The notes under the pieces were generated by a model. The model was not told where the DNA came from and did no database searches. It saw only the letters and a list, made by a program, of their open reading frames with translations. A stretch of DNA of 52,887 nt, taken from Helicobacter sp. 11-8110 (GTDB taxonomy: Bacteria; Campylobacterota; Campylobacteria; Campylobacterales; Helicobacteraceae). The stretch lies in NCBI RefSeq assembly GCF_003288905.1, contig NZ_NHYL01000010.1, forward strand, positions 1 through 52,887. Reading direction: 5' to 3'. Positions 1 to 7,953 of this stretch are shown here, piece by piece; positions within the stretch are counted from its first letter, which is position 1; every line of letters begins with the position of its first letter. A program made the translations under genes and the position numbers.

Positions 1-225
1 CCCCCGCACAGGAATAGAATGTTTTAGATTTTCTTTGGGATTTAAAGAGGAATGGGGGTTAATTGTATGGTTTAAAGATTCTTTAGTGTTAAAGTTCTCT
101 TTTGAAATTCCTTTTCTTTGTTTATCGTATTCTATTAAAGCTAAACCTAGTTTATAGGCTAAATGGTTTTGTATTCTTGTCTTTAGCTGAATGGGGATTA
201 AACATTGTGTTGGAAGTACAATACA
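1..225 (-). pseudogene. Fragment of a LAYKLG-motif protein (surface sugar-transferase-like), cut by window edge
   Basis: On the minus strand an open frame of 75 codons runs from just after a stop at 228-226 to the window edge. It contains the segment NHLAYKLGLALIEYDKQ. I associate such segments with Helicobacter and Campylobacter sugar transferases or related surface-modification proteins, from memory only. No ATG, GTG or TTG opens this frame. The only well-placed ATG (226-224, behind AAAGGAA) is in another frame and stops after 24 codons, so the 5' end looks frameshifted or remnant. The frame leaves the window at GTGCGGGGG, which may be the start of a second G tract. The neighbouring pseI fits a glycosylation locus. 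Function is not assigned. Confidence 0.4.
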
Positions 226-254
226 TTAGGGATTCCTTTGAATTTTAATGTGGA

Positions 255-283
255 ATTATAGCAGAAAAAAAAGGGGGGGGGGG
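255..283 (-). promoter_or_regulatory. Promoter with G11/C11 homopolymer tract upstream of the -10 box
   Basis: On the minus strand a C11 run (283-273) and a T8 run (272-265) lead into CTGC and a perfect TATAAT (260-255). About 20 nt further comes a ribosome-binding site and the ATG at 226. The C tract falls where a -35 region would be, so slippage could change promoter strength. This would be transcriptional phase variation of the fragment at 1-225. Length change between cells cannot be seen from one sequence. Confidence 0.6.
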
Positions 284-308
284 TAAAATTATCCAGCCCA
301 AGTGATTC

Positions 309-1328
309 TTAAAGACCGCTAAAATCCCCAAACTCCAATGCTTTGCCCCGATACAAATCACGACTTGCACACTTACCTATGACTTGCTTTAAATATTTTG
401 GTGCGATTCCAAATCCGGGGCGGATAGAACGCACAGATTTTTCGGTTATCCTCTCGCCTTTTTTAATGTTTTCCACCACATACAAGGATCGCATAAACGC
501 CCTGCCTTCTTTGGATTTTTGACTTAGCGCATAAGTTGGAATCCCAAGCAGCTCCTCTACCTCGCGCACCGCCTTTACCATCTGTGCAAACTCGCTAGGC
601 TCAAGACTAAAGGCACTATCCACGCCACCGAGTTCGCGACTTAGTATAAAATGTTTTTCAATCACTTTTGCGCCAAGCGTTGCAGCAGCAATCGGTGCGG
701 TAATTCCTAAAGTATGATCCGATAGCCCAACTTCCACTCCAAAATCCTGCTTTAACTTTGGAATCAGACTAAGATTCGCGCTATTAAGCGGCGCGGGATA
801 AGAGCTTGTGCATTGCAAAAGCGTAATATCTGTATTGCCCACTTGTTTGCATGCCTCAATAGCTTCAGCAATCTCCTCTTTGGTTGCGATTCCCTTTGAT
901 AGAATCATCGGCTTACCCAAACGCGCCATATAGGAGATTAGCTCCAAATCCACAATCTCAAAAGACGCTACCTTATAAATAGGATTCCCTAAACTCTCCA
1001 AAAAATCCACACCCTCCTTGCTAAAGGGGGTAGAAAAGCATACAAGCCCAAGACTATGCGCATAATCAAAAAGTTCCTTATGCCACTCCCAAGGCGTCAT
1101 CGCCTCTTGATAAAGCGCGTAAAAATTCTTCCCATTCCATAATGTCCCCTTAATCCTAAAATCCTCCAAATCGCAATCTATACTCATACAATCTGGCGTA
1201 TAAGTCTGCAATTTTATTGCATCTGCACCACTTTCTTTGGCAGCCTTTATGGTTTTTAGAGCAATCTCTTTGTTTTGATTATGATTTGCAGAAAGCTCTG
1301 CAACTAACAATACTTTATTTTTTTGCAT
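309..1328 (-). CDS. pseI: Pseudaminic acid synthase PseI
   Basis: A 339-aa member of the NeuB/PseI family. These enzymes condense a 2,4-diacetamido-trideoxy-altrose with phosphoenolpyruvate to make pseudaminic acid, the nonulosonic sugar that decorates flagellin in Helicobacter and Campylobacter. Residues about 5-250 form the NeuB TIM barrel (VAELSANHNQ at the N-terminus, GLSDHTLG and IEKHFILSRE further on). A C-terminal SAF (antifreeze-like) domain follows, with SVRSIRPGFGIAP. Length is normal. The gene starts at ATG 1328 and is divergent from the lipoprotein gene, with about 64 bp between the starts. By eye its G+C is higher than that of the following genes. Cytoplasmic. PseI is preferred over sialic acid synthase NeuB because of the overall resemblance to the Campylobacterota enzyme. 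Confidence 0.9.
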   Translation of the reverse strand: MQKNKVLLVAELSANHNQNKEIALKTIKAAKESGADAIKLQTYTPDCMSIDCDLEDFRIKGTLWNGKNFYALYQEAMTPWEWHKELFDYAHSLGLVCFSTPFSKEGVDFLESLGNPIYKVASFEIVDLELISYMARLGKPMILSKGIATKEEIAEAIEACKQVGNTDITLLQCTSSYPAPLNSANLSLIPKLKQDFGVEVGLSDHTLGITAPIAAATLGAKVIEKHFILSRELGGVDSAFSLEPSEFAQMVKAVREVEELLGIPTYALSQKSKEGRAFMRSLYVVENIKKGERITEKSVRSIRPGFGIAPKYLKQVIGKCASRDLYRGKALEFGDFSGL

Positions 1329-1360
1329 TTAATTTTCCATTTAAAAATTTTTGTTAAGAT

Positions 1361-1366
1361 TATAAC
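1361..1366 (+). promoter_or_regulatory. Probable -10 box of the lipoprotein gene
   Basis: TATAAC lies about 26 nt before the ATG at 1393, preceded by AT-rich sequence as is usual for sigma70 promoters in this group. It is in the divergent gap with pseI. Confidence 0.4.
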
Positions 1367-1392
1367 TAAAAATACACAATTAAGACTGCAAA

Positions 1393-1776
1393 ATGAAAAA
1401 ATCTATTTTTAATATTCTTTGTCTTTTGTTGCTTTGTGGCTGCGATGAAATCGCCCAAAAGGGTTCGCAAACATTACAAGAAACATTGGAGAATTCTGGA
1501 TTAAAAGACACCTTAATTAACAAAAGTGAAAAACTAAATGATTTCAACAATCAAGCAAAAGATTTTCTCCAAAAACAAAGTGAGATTCTCCAAAGAGAAA
1601 TAGAAAAAGCTTTGGAGGATAATAAAACAAAAGAACTCTTAGAAGAACAAATAAAAAGCCTCAATAATCTACTAGAAAGTAAATCTAAAAACAAAACCCA
1701 AGATCAGAAATCCAATACGCCTAATGAAAAAGAGTTCTCACCTTTTAATACTACAGAAGAAATTTTTAGATTATAA
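1393..1776 (+). CDS. Small hypothetical lipoprotein
   Basis: A 127-aa protein with a clear lipoprotein signal: Lys-rich start, hydrophobic core and lipobox LLCGC, so the mature lipid-modified Cys is about residue 17. The rest is hydrophilic and rich in Lys, Glu, Asn and Gln, with heptad-like stretches at about 45-100 that suggest a coiled coil. No family was recognised. It probably sits on the periplasmic face of the inner or outer membrane. Its stop codon (1774-1776) directly abuts the stop of the convergent HemN-like gene at 1777, with no room for a terminator between them. Confidence 0.75.
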   Translation: MKKSIFNILCLLLLCGCDEIAQKGSQTLQETLENSGLKDTLINKSEKLNDFNNQAKDFLQKQSEILQREIEKALEDNKTKELLEEQIKSLNNLLESKSKNKTQDQKSNTPNEKEFSPFNTTEEIFRL

Positions 1777-3060
1777 CTACATATCTTCTTCTTTGAGCAT
1801 TGCACGAGATTCTTCACGCACTCTATCCATACCAATGTAAAATTCTTTCATCATTGATAAAAAAAGATATTTACCCTGTGTTGTTGGATAATAATCTCCA
1901 TCTTTTTTATAAATATTACCTGTTAATTTTAAAAATGCTAACTCTTTAAACAAATCCCACTCTAAATTTGCATTATATTTTTGCTTAAAATCTTTAGCAC
2001 TAGCTTTGCCACCAAAAAGCTCTACCATTAAGCGATATTGCAATTGCGCCTTTTTAGAATATTTTCTCTCTCTTGCAACTCCCATATTACCACTATTAAT
2101 TTTATGTGCATACTCTTTGAGCGAAAAAGTATTCACATATAAAGTGCCATTTAAAAAACTAAAAGAACCTGAACCAATCCCTACATACTCGTCATTATTC
2201 ACCACATATTCATCAAAAATTGCACTGCCTTTGTGTGAAAAAGCCCAACTTGATAAAGGAGAAAAATCCTCTTTTAAGGTTTCTAGAATCTGCCAATAAA
2301 GCTGTGCTTCATTCTTTAAACTAACTTCTCCAATAGAACGCTTTAAAATGCTTTTAACCGATGGAGAAGACATCAAAGGATAAAGTGTAACTTGTTCAGG
2401 TTTTAACTCTTTAATAATCTCTAGATCTTTTGCCAACATTTCTTTAGTTTGATTAGGAAAATTAAAAATCAAATCTACATTTAAAATAGGCAACACTCCA
2501 ATAGCTTTTTGTAGCTTTTTTATCACTTCTTTGCCACTACCAAACTTCTCATAACGCCCAACTTTTCTTAAGATTCCATCATCAAAACTCTGCACCCCAA
2601 CAGAAAGTCTATCAATGCGACCCCTAAACATTTCCAACTCTTCTAAATGAAGATGGTTAGGATCTGACTCACATGACACTTCCTTAATTCCAAAGAGACT
2701 CTTAGCTAAATCCAAAGTTTCGCACAATTCTTTTGGCATAATTGAAGTTGTCCCACCACCTACATAAATAGCATTAAAATCATATCCCAAATCTTTAACC
2801 ATCAACATTTCTTTGCGCAATAATTCAAAATAAGCTTTCGCCTTGTCCTCTTGAAATAAAAAGCGATTAAAAGAACAATAAGTGCAAAGTGTCATACAAA
2901 AGGGAATATGAATATATAATAAATAAGACTTTTCTTTTGCTTTAGTAGAGTTTGGTGGAGGCAATTGTGTAAGACTGGAAGGTTTTAAAGTAAGGTATTT
3001 ATTGGTTGCATAACGCATAATAGAATTAACAATTTTGGTAGAAAAATTTTGATGCGTCAT
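1777..3060 (-). CDS. HemN/HemW-family radical SAM protein (coproporphyrinogen III oxidase-like)
   Basis: A 427-aa radical SAM protein. The cluster motif CMTLCTYC gives Cys55, Cys59 and Cys62 (CxxxCxxC), which bind a [4Fe-4S] cluster. YVGGGTTS (SAM-binding GGGT type) and RLSVGVQSFDD follow, both typical of the HemN/HemW/HutW group, with a C-terminal winged-helix-like region. Family members are oxygen-independent coproporphyrinogen oxidases, haem chaperones (HemW) or haem-degrading enzymes (HutW/ChuW). The sequence alone does not settle which one this is. It starts at ATG 3060 and lies in the cytoplasm. The gene stands alone between the lipoprotein gene and the motility gene. Confidence 0.85.
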   Translation of the reverse strand: MTHQNFSTKIVNSIMRYATNKYLTLKPSSLTQLPPPNSTKAKEKSYLLYIHIPFCMTLCTYCSFNRFLFQEDKAKAYFELLRKEMLMVKDLGYDFNAIYVGGGTTSIMPKELCETLDLAKSLFGIKEVSCESDPNHLHLEELEMFRGRIDRLSVGVQSFDDGILRKVGRYEKFGSGKEVIKKLQKAIGVLPILNVDLIFNFPNQTKEMLAKDLEIIKELKPEQVTLYPLMSSPSVKSILKRSIGEVSLKNEAQLYWQILETLKEDFSPLSSWAFSHKGSAIFDEYVVNNDEYVGIGSGSFSFLNGTLYVNTFSLKEYAHKINSGNMGVARERKYSKKAQLQYRLMVELFGGKASAKDFKQKYNANLEWDLFKELAFLKLTGNIYKKDGDYYPTTQGKYLFLSMMKEFYIGMDRVREESRAMLKEEDM

Positions 3061-3169
3061 TACTATTTGCCTACTTTAGAATTAAAAGAATAAAATTGTA
3101 GAAAAAATTATTTAAAGCTAGAATTAATTATAAAATCTAAATCTCCAGCGCCCCAAAAGGCACCAAAGA

Positions 3170-3379
3170 TTAAGCCATAATGTCTAATTTAGAACTTGAT
3201 TGGCTTGAGGCAACTGGAGCAGATTGCGCAGGAGCTTGAGAAGTTTGCATTGATGTTTGCGCACCTTGCATTCCATTGATAATAGAACTCATCAAAGCCT
3301 CCTCTGTATCCATTGCTTTTTTGAGTACATTTAAGTTTCCACTTACTGCTACTGAACCACTATCGATACCTGAGATCAT
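3170..3379 (-). CDS. YjfB-like putative motility protein
   Basis: A 69-aa protein beginning MISGIDSGSV, with a helical middle (LNVLKKAMDTEEALMSSII) and a Gln/Ser/Ala-rich tail. This matches the short YjfB family of putative motility proteins found in flagellated bacteria, whose function is unknown. The start ATG (3379-3377) follows AGAAAGGAG. A well-formed sigma28 (FliA) promoter lies about 63 bp upstream, which independently supports late flagellar expression. No signal peptide is seen. Confidence 0.8.
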   Translation of the reverse strand: MISGIDSGSVAVSGNLNVLKKAMDTEEALMSSIINGMQGAQTSMQTSQAPAQSAPVASSQSSSKLDIMA

Positions 3380-3441
3380 AACAGACTCCTTTCTGTTTTG
3401 TAAATTCTTTTTAGTCCTTTAAAAAAGAATTTCAAAATTTT

Positions 3442-3467
3442 ATATCGGTCTTTTTTATAAAATCTTA
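3442..3467 (-). promoter_or_regulatory. Sigma28 (FliA) promoter of the YjfB-like gene
   Basis: On the minus strand TAAG (3467-3464) is followed after exactly 15 nt by CCGATAT (3448-3442). The flagellar sigma28 consensus is TAAA-N15-(G)CCGATAA. The promoter points into the YjfB-like gene, with start codon at 3379. Confidence 0.8.
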
Positions 3468-3562
3468 AATTATAAAATTTTTATTCTTTTTAATATCCTA
3501 ATATTTTAAGTCTTTTAAAGGAATTTATATTATTTTAACTTAAATCAAATTAAAATTCGGAT

Positions 3563-3568
3563 TATAAT
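3563..3568 (+). promoter_or_regulatory. -10 box of the AsmA-like gene
   Basis: A perfect TATAAT sits 41 nt before the GTG start at 3610, in AT-rich sequence. No clear -35 box is present, which is usual for sigma70 promoters in Helicobacter. Confidence 0.6.
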
Positions 3569-3609
3569 AGAATCCAAAAAAACATTCACTTAAATTTAAG
3601 GAATATCTT

Positions 3610-6123
3610 GTGAAAAAATTTTTTAAATACCTTGGAATTTTCATTGCCATCATTGCTCTTGCTGTTATTGGGATTGCAATGTGGCTCTTTTCTGAAAGCG
3701 GAAATGAGTTTCTTAAAAACAAAATCACTCAAATAGCCAATGAAAAAGCTCCTATTGGGGTTGAATTTACTTATTTTAAGCTTGATTCTAACTCTTATGC
3801 CTTTGGAATCACCGATAAACAAAAATCACAGATCGCCATTAGCGGAAAATATTCTCTTTTAACCCTTAACACACAGGCTCAAGTCAATGCGGTTATCAAA
3901 AACTTAAGTCCTTATGAAAAACTCATTGGAATGAAGCTAAATGGGGGCGCAAGTCTTAATGGTAATATCATTAAAGATTCAGGTGATCTTGGCATCAAAG
4001 CAGATATTACTGCCTTTGAAAGCGCGATACACGCTGATATAACACTACAAGACTTCAATCCAAAAAGATTGTTTATCTCCAGTAAAGAAGGCATTAATAT
4101 CGCCTCCCTTCTATATTTTCTAAATCAACCAAACTATGCTAATGGAAAGATTCTGTTTAATGCTGATTTGGATATTTCCAATCTCACTGCTCCAAAAGGC
4201 GGATTCAAAATCGCCTCCAATGCAATCTTGCCTAACACTACTCTTTTGGCAAAAAACTATAGCATCATCCTACCCAAAGATCCTATCAAGCTTGCTATTA
4301 ATGGCGAGGCTAAGGGAGAAAACATTCTAGCAACGATTCTAGCAAACTCTAGTTATTTAAATCTTAATTCCAATAATCTTGCTTTAAATCTCAAGGATTA
4401 CTCAAGCAATGGGGATTTAAAGCTCACTTTGCAAAACATCATCGCAAGTGACTTTTCTCTAAAAAAACCAATCAATGCCAATCTAAATTTAAAATCCACT
4501 CAAATTGCCAATCAAGAAGCTAATTTGGCTCTAAATATTGTTACAAATCCAATCTTAGCCAAGCTATCGATCCCAAACTATAAACCCAAAAACCTCACGC
4601 TTAATGCCAAGAATCTTAATTTAAAAGAAATTTTAGAATTTGCTTCTTTGCCTTATGATGCCAAGGGCACACTTGATCTTGATGCCAAGGTAAATGAAAT
4701 TAATCTTACAAACCTTAGTTACAAACTCACCGCAAATCTTAATAGCAATATCCAATCTATTGTTTTTAACAAACTTAACCTTGCAAACAACAACACTTTA
4801 AATGCTGATATTAAGGGCGATTCTAAGACACTAGAGATTCTTGCTAATAGTGATTTGTTCGATTCTAAACTCAAAGCCAATACGCTTCTAAAAAATTACA
4901 CGCTTGAAACTATTTCACTAGACTTACAAAACCTGAACCTCCAAAAACTTGCCAAGCTTTTCCAATACAATGCTAATGGCTTTTTAAGCGCAAAAATTGA
5001 TCTTAAAAATTTCAAAGATTCTAATTTTGATGGCAATTTTAATCTACAATCTCAAAACATCACTATTGCCAAAAATACCCTTAATACCCTTAGTGGAATG
5101 AACTTCAAAAAAGACATTAGCCTTTCGCTTGATGGTGATGGCAAATTTAGCAATGGTGCTGGACAAGCTGAACTTAAAGCCAACGGAAAGGACATTAACT
5201 TAGAAATCACCAATGCAAAAATCAACCTTAAAGACAATACTTATAGCACTGACTTTTTTATCAATACCCAAAATATTGCCAATATCAATCCCACTGCTAT
5301 GGAATTGCAAGGTGCATTAACACTCAAAGGCAAGGCAACCCTAAAAAATAATATTCCAACTCTCTATCTACAAAACCAAGATTTTGGAGATCTTACTATA
5401 GATCTTGCTAATGAGAAACTAAAACTCATTGGCGACAATCTTGATGTCAAAAAAATTGCTAATTTTACTGGCAATGGAAAAATTATCAAAGGCGGAATCA
5501 TCAACACAAATGCAGACCTAACTTTCAAAGGAATGGATGCTCCAACAATTATTAAGAATCTCAATGGAGCATTCTTGTTAAGTGGTCACGACATTGAAAT
5601 TTATAGCATTGACATCGATGCTCTTGCAAAAAACTTTGAAAAAAGCAATCAAATTAGTCTTTTAGATATTGGCGCTTTTGTGCTTGCAGGACCTATTGGA
5701 ATTGCAACTACCAAAGGAAGTAATATAGGAATGCTTGGACTAAATACGCTTTTGGACACCAAAACAGCAATCAAGCAATTAGAAATGCAACTTGACATTC
5801 AAAAAGGGATTGCCTATGCTAAAGATGTCGCTTTTGCTACAGGTAAAACAAGAATTGCCGCTATTGGAGCTATCAATCTTAACAATAATGCCTTTGAAAA
5901 CTTCTCCATTGGCATTTTGGATTCACAAAATTGCGCAAAATATTCTCAAGCTATCAAGGGCACTCTCACAGATCCCAAAATACAAGTTACTAGCACCACC
6001 ATTTCTACTGCAGTAAATCTAGCAACTTCATTATTTGATAGATTCAAAAAAGGAGCGCAAACAATTACTAACACTCAAGAGAAATGCAAGCCCTTTTATA
6101 ATGGCGTTGTCAAGCAACCATAA
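3610..6123 (+). CDS. AsmA/TamB-like envelope protein
   Basis: An 837-aa protein with one N-terminal membrane anchor (about residues 6-28, FFKYLGIFIAIIALAVIG). A very long periplasmic region follows, made of repetitive beta-strand-like segments rich in Asn, Leu and Lys. This is the layout of AsmA-like proteins, long hydrophobic-grooved periplasmic bridges implicated in phospholipid transport to the outer membrane. I recognise the family by architecture rather than by a catalytic motif. The start is GTG at 3610, behind AAGGAA, because no in-frame ATG precedes the membrane segment. The gene is a single unit between its own TATAAT and a stem-loop terminator at 6129. Confidence 0.75.
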   Translation: MKKFFKYLGIFIAIIALAVIGIAMWLFSESGNEFLKNKITQIANEKAPIGVEFTYFKLDSNSYAFGITDKQKSQIAISGKYSLLTLNTQAQVNAVIKNLSPYEKLIGMKLNGGASLNGNIIKDSGDLGIKADITAFESAIHADITLQDFNPKRLFISSKEGINIASLLYFLNQPNYANGKILFNADLDISNLTAPKGGFKIASNAILPNTTLLAKNYSIILPKDPIKLAINGEAKGENILATILANSSYLNLNSNNLALNLKDYSSNGDLKLTLQNIIASDFSLKKPINANLNLKSTQIANQEANLALNIVTNPILAKLSIPNYKPKNLTLNAKNLNLKEILEFASLPYDAKGTLDLDAKVNEINLTNLSYKLTANLNSNIQSIVFNKLNLANNNTLNADIKGDSKTLEILANSDLFDSKLKANTLLKNYTLETISLDLQNLNLQKLAKLFQYNANGFLSAKIDLKNFKDSNFDGNFNLQSQNITIAKNTLNTLSGMNFKKDISLSLDGDGKFSNGAGQAELKANGKDINLEITNAKINLKDNTYSTDFFINTQNIANINPTAMELQGALTLKGKATLKNNIPTLYLQNQDFGDLTIDLANEKLKLIGDNLDVKKIANFTGNGKIIKGGIINTNADLTFKGMDAPTIIKNLNGAFLLSGHDIEIYSIDIDALAKNFEKSNQISLLDIGAFVLAGPIGIATTKGSNIGMLGLNTLLDTKTAIKQLEMQLDIQKGIAYAKDVAFATGKTRIAAIGAINLNNNAFENFSIGILDSQNCAKYSQAIKGTLTDPKIQVTSTTISTAVNLATSLFDRFKKGAQTITNTQEKCKPFYNGVVKQP

Positions 6124-6128
6124 CAAAC

Positions 6129-6150
6129 TAAGATTCTCACAAGAATCTTA
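6129..6150 (+). terminator. Stem-loop terminator after the AsmA-like gene
   Basis: A perfect 9-bp inverted repeat, TAAGATTCT / AGAATCTTA, with a 4-nt loop (CACA) follows the stop codon by about 5 nt and leads into AATTTTAAAG. It separates the AsmA-like gene from xthA. Confidence 0.65.
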
Positions 6151-6182
6151 AATTTTAAAGTTTAAATAATTTGGGAGTATTA

Positions 6183-6941
6183 ATGAAACTCATTTCATGG
6201 AATGTCAATGGGCTTAGAGCCTGTATGAATAAGGGCTTTATGGATTTTTTTGAAGCAGTTAATGCTGATGTATTTTGTATCCAAGAATCTAAAATGCAAC
6301 GCGAACAATCTACTTTTGATTTTCCCAATTACGAAGAATATTGGAATAGCGCCGAAAAAAAGGGGTATTCTGGAGTGGCAATTTTTAGCAAAACCAAACC
6401 CTTAAGTGTCGCGTATGATATGGGTATAGCACACCACGACAAAGAAGGGCGTATTATTTGTGCAGAATATAAGGATTTTTATCTTGTCAATGTCTATACG
6501 CCAAACTCTAAACGCGAACTAGAGAGATTGTCATATCGTATGGAATGGGAAGATGATTTTCGCGCCTATCTCAAAAATCTCGAGAAAACAAAACCTGTGA
6601 TTGTGTGCGGAGATCTCAATGTCGCTCACCAAGAAATTGATCTCAAAAATCCAAAAACAAACCGCAGAAATGCCGGTTTTACTGATGAAGAGCGTAAAAA
6701 AATGACGCAGCTTCTAGATTCTGGATTCACTGATACATTTAGGCATTTTTATCCCACACTAGAGGGAGCGTATAGCTGGTGGAGTTATATGGGCAAAGCG
6801 CGAGAGAATAACACAGGGTGGCGGATTGATTATTTTCTCTGCTCTAAGGCTTTAGATTCAAAACTCTTAGATGCTAAGATTTATCCTGAAGTTTTTGGTA
6901 GCGATCATTGCCCTGTAGGCTTAGAAATCAATGCACAATAA
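6183..6941 (+). CDS. xthA: Exodeoxyribonuclease III / AP endonuclease
   Basis: A 252-aa Mg-dependent exonuclease-endonuclease-phosphatase-fold enzyme that incises DNA at abasic sites in base excision repair. Visible motifs are KLISWNVNGLRA at the N-terminus, VFCIQESK with the metal-binding Glu, VCGDLNVAHQEIDL with the catalytic Asp and Asn, and GSDHCPVGLEI at the C-terminus with the active-site Asp-His. Length is typical of XthA. ATG 6183 is chosen because GGGAG lies 5 nt upstream. An in-frame TTG at 6171 would overlap that ribosome-binding site. The end overlaps ybeY by 11 bp, so they are co-transcribed. Confidence 0.93.
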   Translation: MKLISWNVNGLRACMNKGFMDFFEAVNADVFCIQESKMQREQSTFDFPNYEEYWNSAEKKGYSGVAIFSKTKPLSVAYDMGIAHHDKEGRIICAEYKDFYLVNVYTPNSKRELERLSYRMEWEDDFRAYLKNLEKTKPVIVCGDLNVAHQEIDLKNPKTNRRNAGFTDEERKKMTQLLDSGFTDTFRHFYPTLEGAYSWWSYMGKARENNTGWRIDYFLCSKALDSKLLDAKIYPEVFGSDHCPVGLEINAQ

Positions 6942-7389
6942 AATTGATTTTGACAATCAAACTGATTTTAAAATCAGCGATGATCTGCTTTTATTTTTAG
7001 AAAAGATTTTTGATAAGATTCTATTAGACCTAGACCTCAAAGATAAACAATGCGAATTGCTTTTGGTAGATAATCCAACCATTCAAAACCTAAATAAAAC
7101 TCACCGCAATAAAGACAAACCCACTGATGTGCTATCATTCCCTTTGGAATCAGATTTTTCTCCTTTACTTGGAAGCATAGTTATTTCACTTGATTTTATT
7201 AAACAAAATAGCGAAAAATACCATCACACACCCAATGATGAAATGGCACTCTTGTTTATTCATGGAGTCTTACATTTGCTTGGCTTTGATCACGAAAAAG
7301 ATATGGGGGAACAAAGATGCAAAGAAGAAGAATTAATTACTTTTTTTAATCTACCACAAAGCCTCATTGTTCGGAATCAAGAATGCTAG
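6931..7389 (+). CDS. ybeY: Endoribonuclease YbeY
   Basis: A 152-aa zinc-dependent endoribonuclease involved in 16S rRNA maturation and ribosome quality control. The metal-binding signature HGVLHLLGFDHEKD (H-x3-H-x5-H) is intact near residues 110-123, and KPTDVLSFP is the usual conserved block before it. Length is normal. It overlaps xthA by 11 bp and the next gene by 7 bp, a translationally coupled arrangement. Cytoplasmic. Confidence 0.93.
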   Translation: MHNKIDFDNQTDFKISDDLLLFLEKIFDKILLDLDLKDKQCELLLVDNPTIQNLNKTHRNKDKPTDVLSFPLESDFSPLLGSIVISLDFIKQNSEKYHHTPNDEMALLFIHGVLHLLGFDHEKDMGEQRCKEEELITFFNLPQSLIVRNQEC

Positions 7390-7922
7390 GAAAAACCCAT
7401 TTAGCTTTTGGGCTTGGTGTTGCTTCTTGTGGAATCTATGCGATTAATTTTCTGGGGAAACCGCAACTTTTATCTTCTCAAGATTTAATTCTTTTTTATA
7501 GTGCTATTAGCATTGGTGCGTTATTGCCCGATATTGATGAGCCCCAATCTCTCATAGGTAGAAAAACCCTTGGAATCTCAAATCTTATTAAATTTTTCTT
7601 TGGGCATCGCGGATTCACACATAGCCTTTTGTTTGTCGTTTTACTAGCCATAGCATTAGGAGCTTTAATTTATTTTAAGATTCTATCTTTGATTTTAGCA
7701 ATAGGCTTGGTTTTAGGTTGTATTTTACACCTAATAGGCGATATGATGACGCCTAGTGGAGTGCCATTGCTAATGCCTTTTAGCCTCAAAAACTATCACA
7801 TTTTGCCTAGAATTTTGCGGTTTAAAACAGGTGGAATCTTTGATTATTTAATCGGACTTATTAGTGCAGGTGCTTTTATTTATTGCAATACTAAGCCATT
7901 GCAAAAATATTTTTTGATATAA
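7383..7922 (+). CDS. YdjM-like membrane-bound metal-dependent hydrolase
   Basis: A 179-aa inner-membrane protein of the YdjM (DUF457) group. Conserved polar residues sit beside membrane segments: GKTHLAFG at the N-terminus, LLPDIDEPQSLIGRKT, the histidine motif FGHRGFTHS, and HLIGDMMTPSGVPLLMPF. Three to four hydrophobic helices are visible. The His/Asp pattern suggests a metal site facing the membrane. The substrate is unknown for the family. It overlaps ybeY by 7 bp. The downstream promoter TATAAT overlaps its stop codon. Confidence 0.8.
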   Translation: MLGKTHLAFGLGVASCGIYAINFLGKPQLLSSQDLILFYSAISIGALLPDIDEPQSLIGRKTLGISNLIKFFFGHRGFTHSLLFVVLLAIALGALIYFKILSLILAIGLVLGCILHLIGDMMTPSGVPLLMPFSLKNYHILPRILRFKTGGIFDYLIGLISAGAFIYCNTKPLQKYFLI

Positions 7923-7923
7923 T
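7918..7923 (+). promoter_or_regulatory. -10 box upstream of cdsA
   Basis: TATAAT at 7918-7923, preceded by a T-rich run, overlaps the stop codon of the YdjM-like gene and lies 30 nt before the cdsA ATG. It probably gives cdsA-dxr an extra promoter inside the operon. Confidence 0.55.
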
Positions 7924-7953
7924 CCAAATCATTCAAAAATCTTAGGATAGTTA

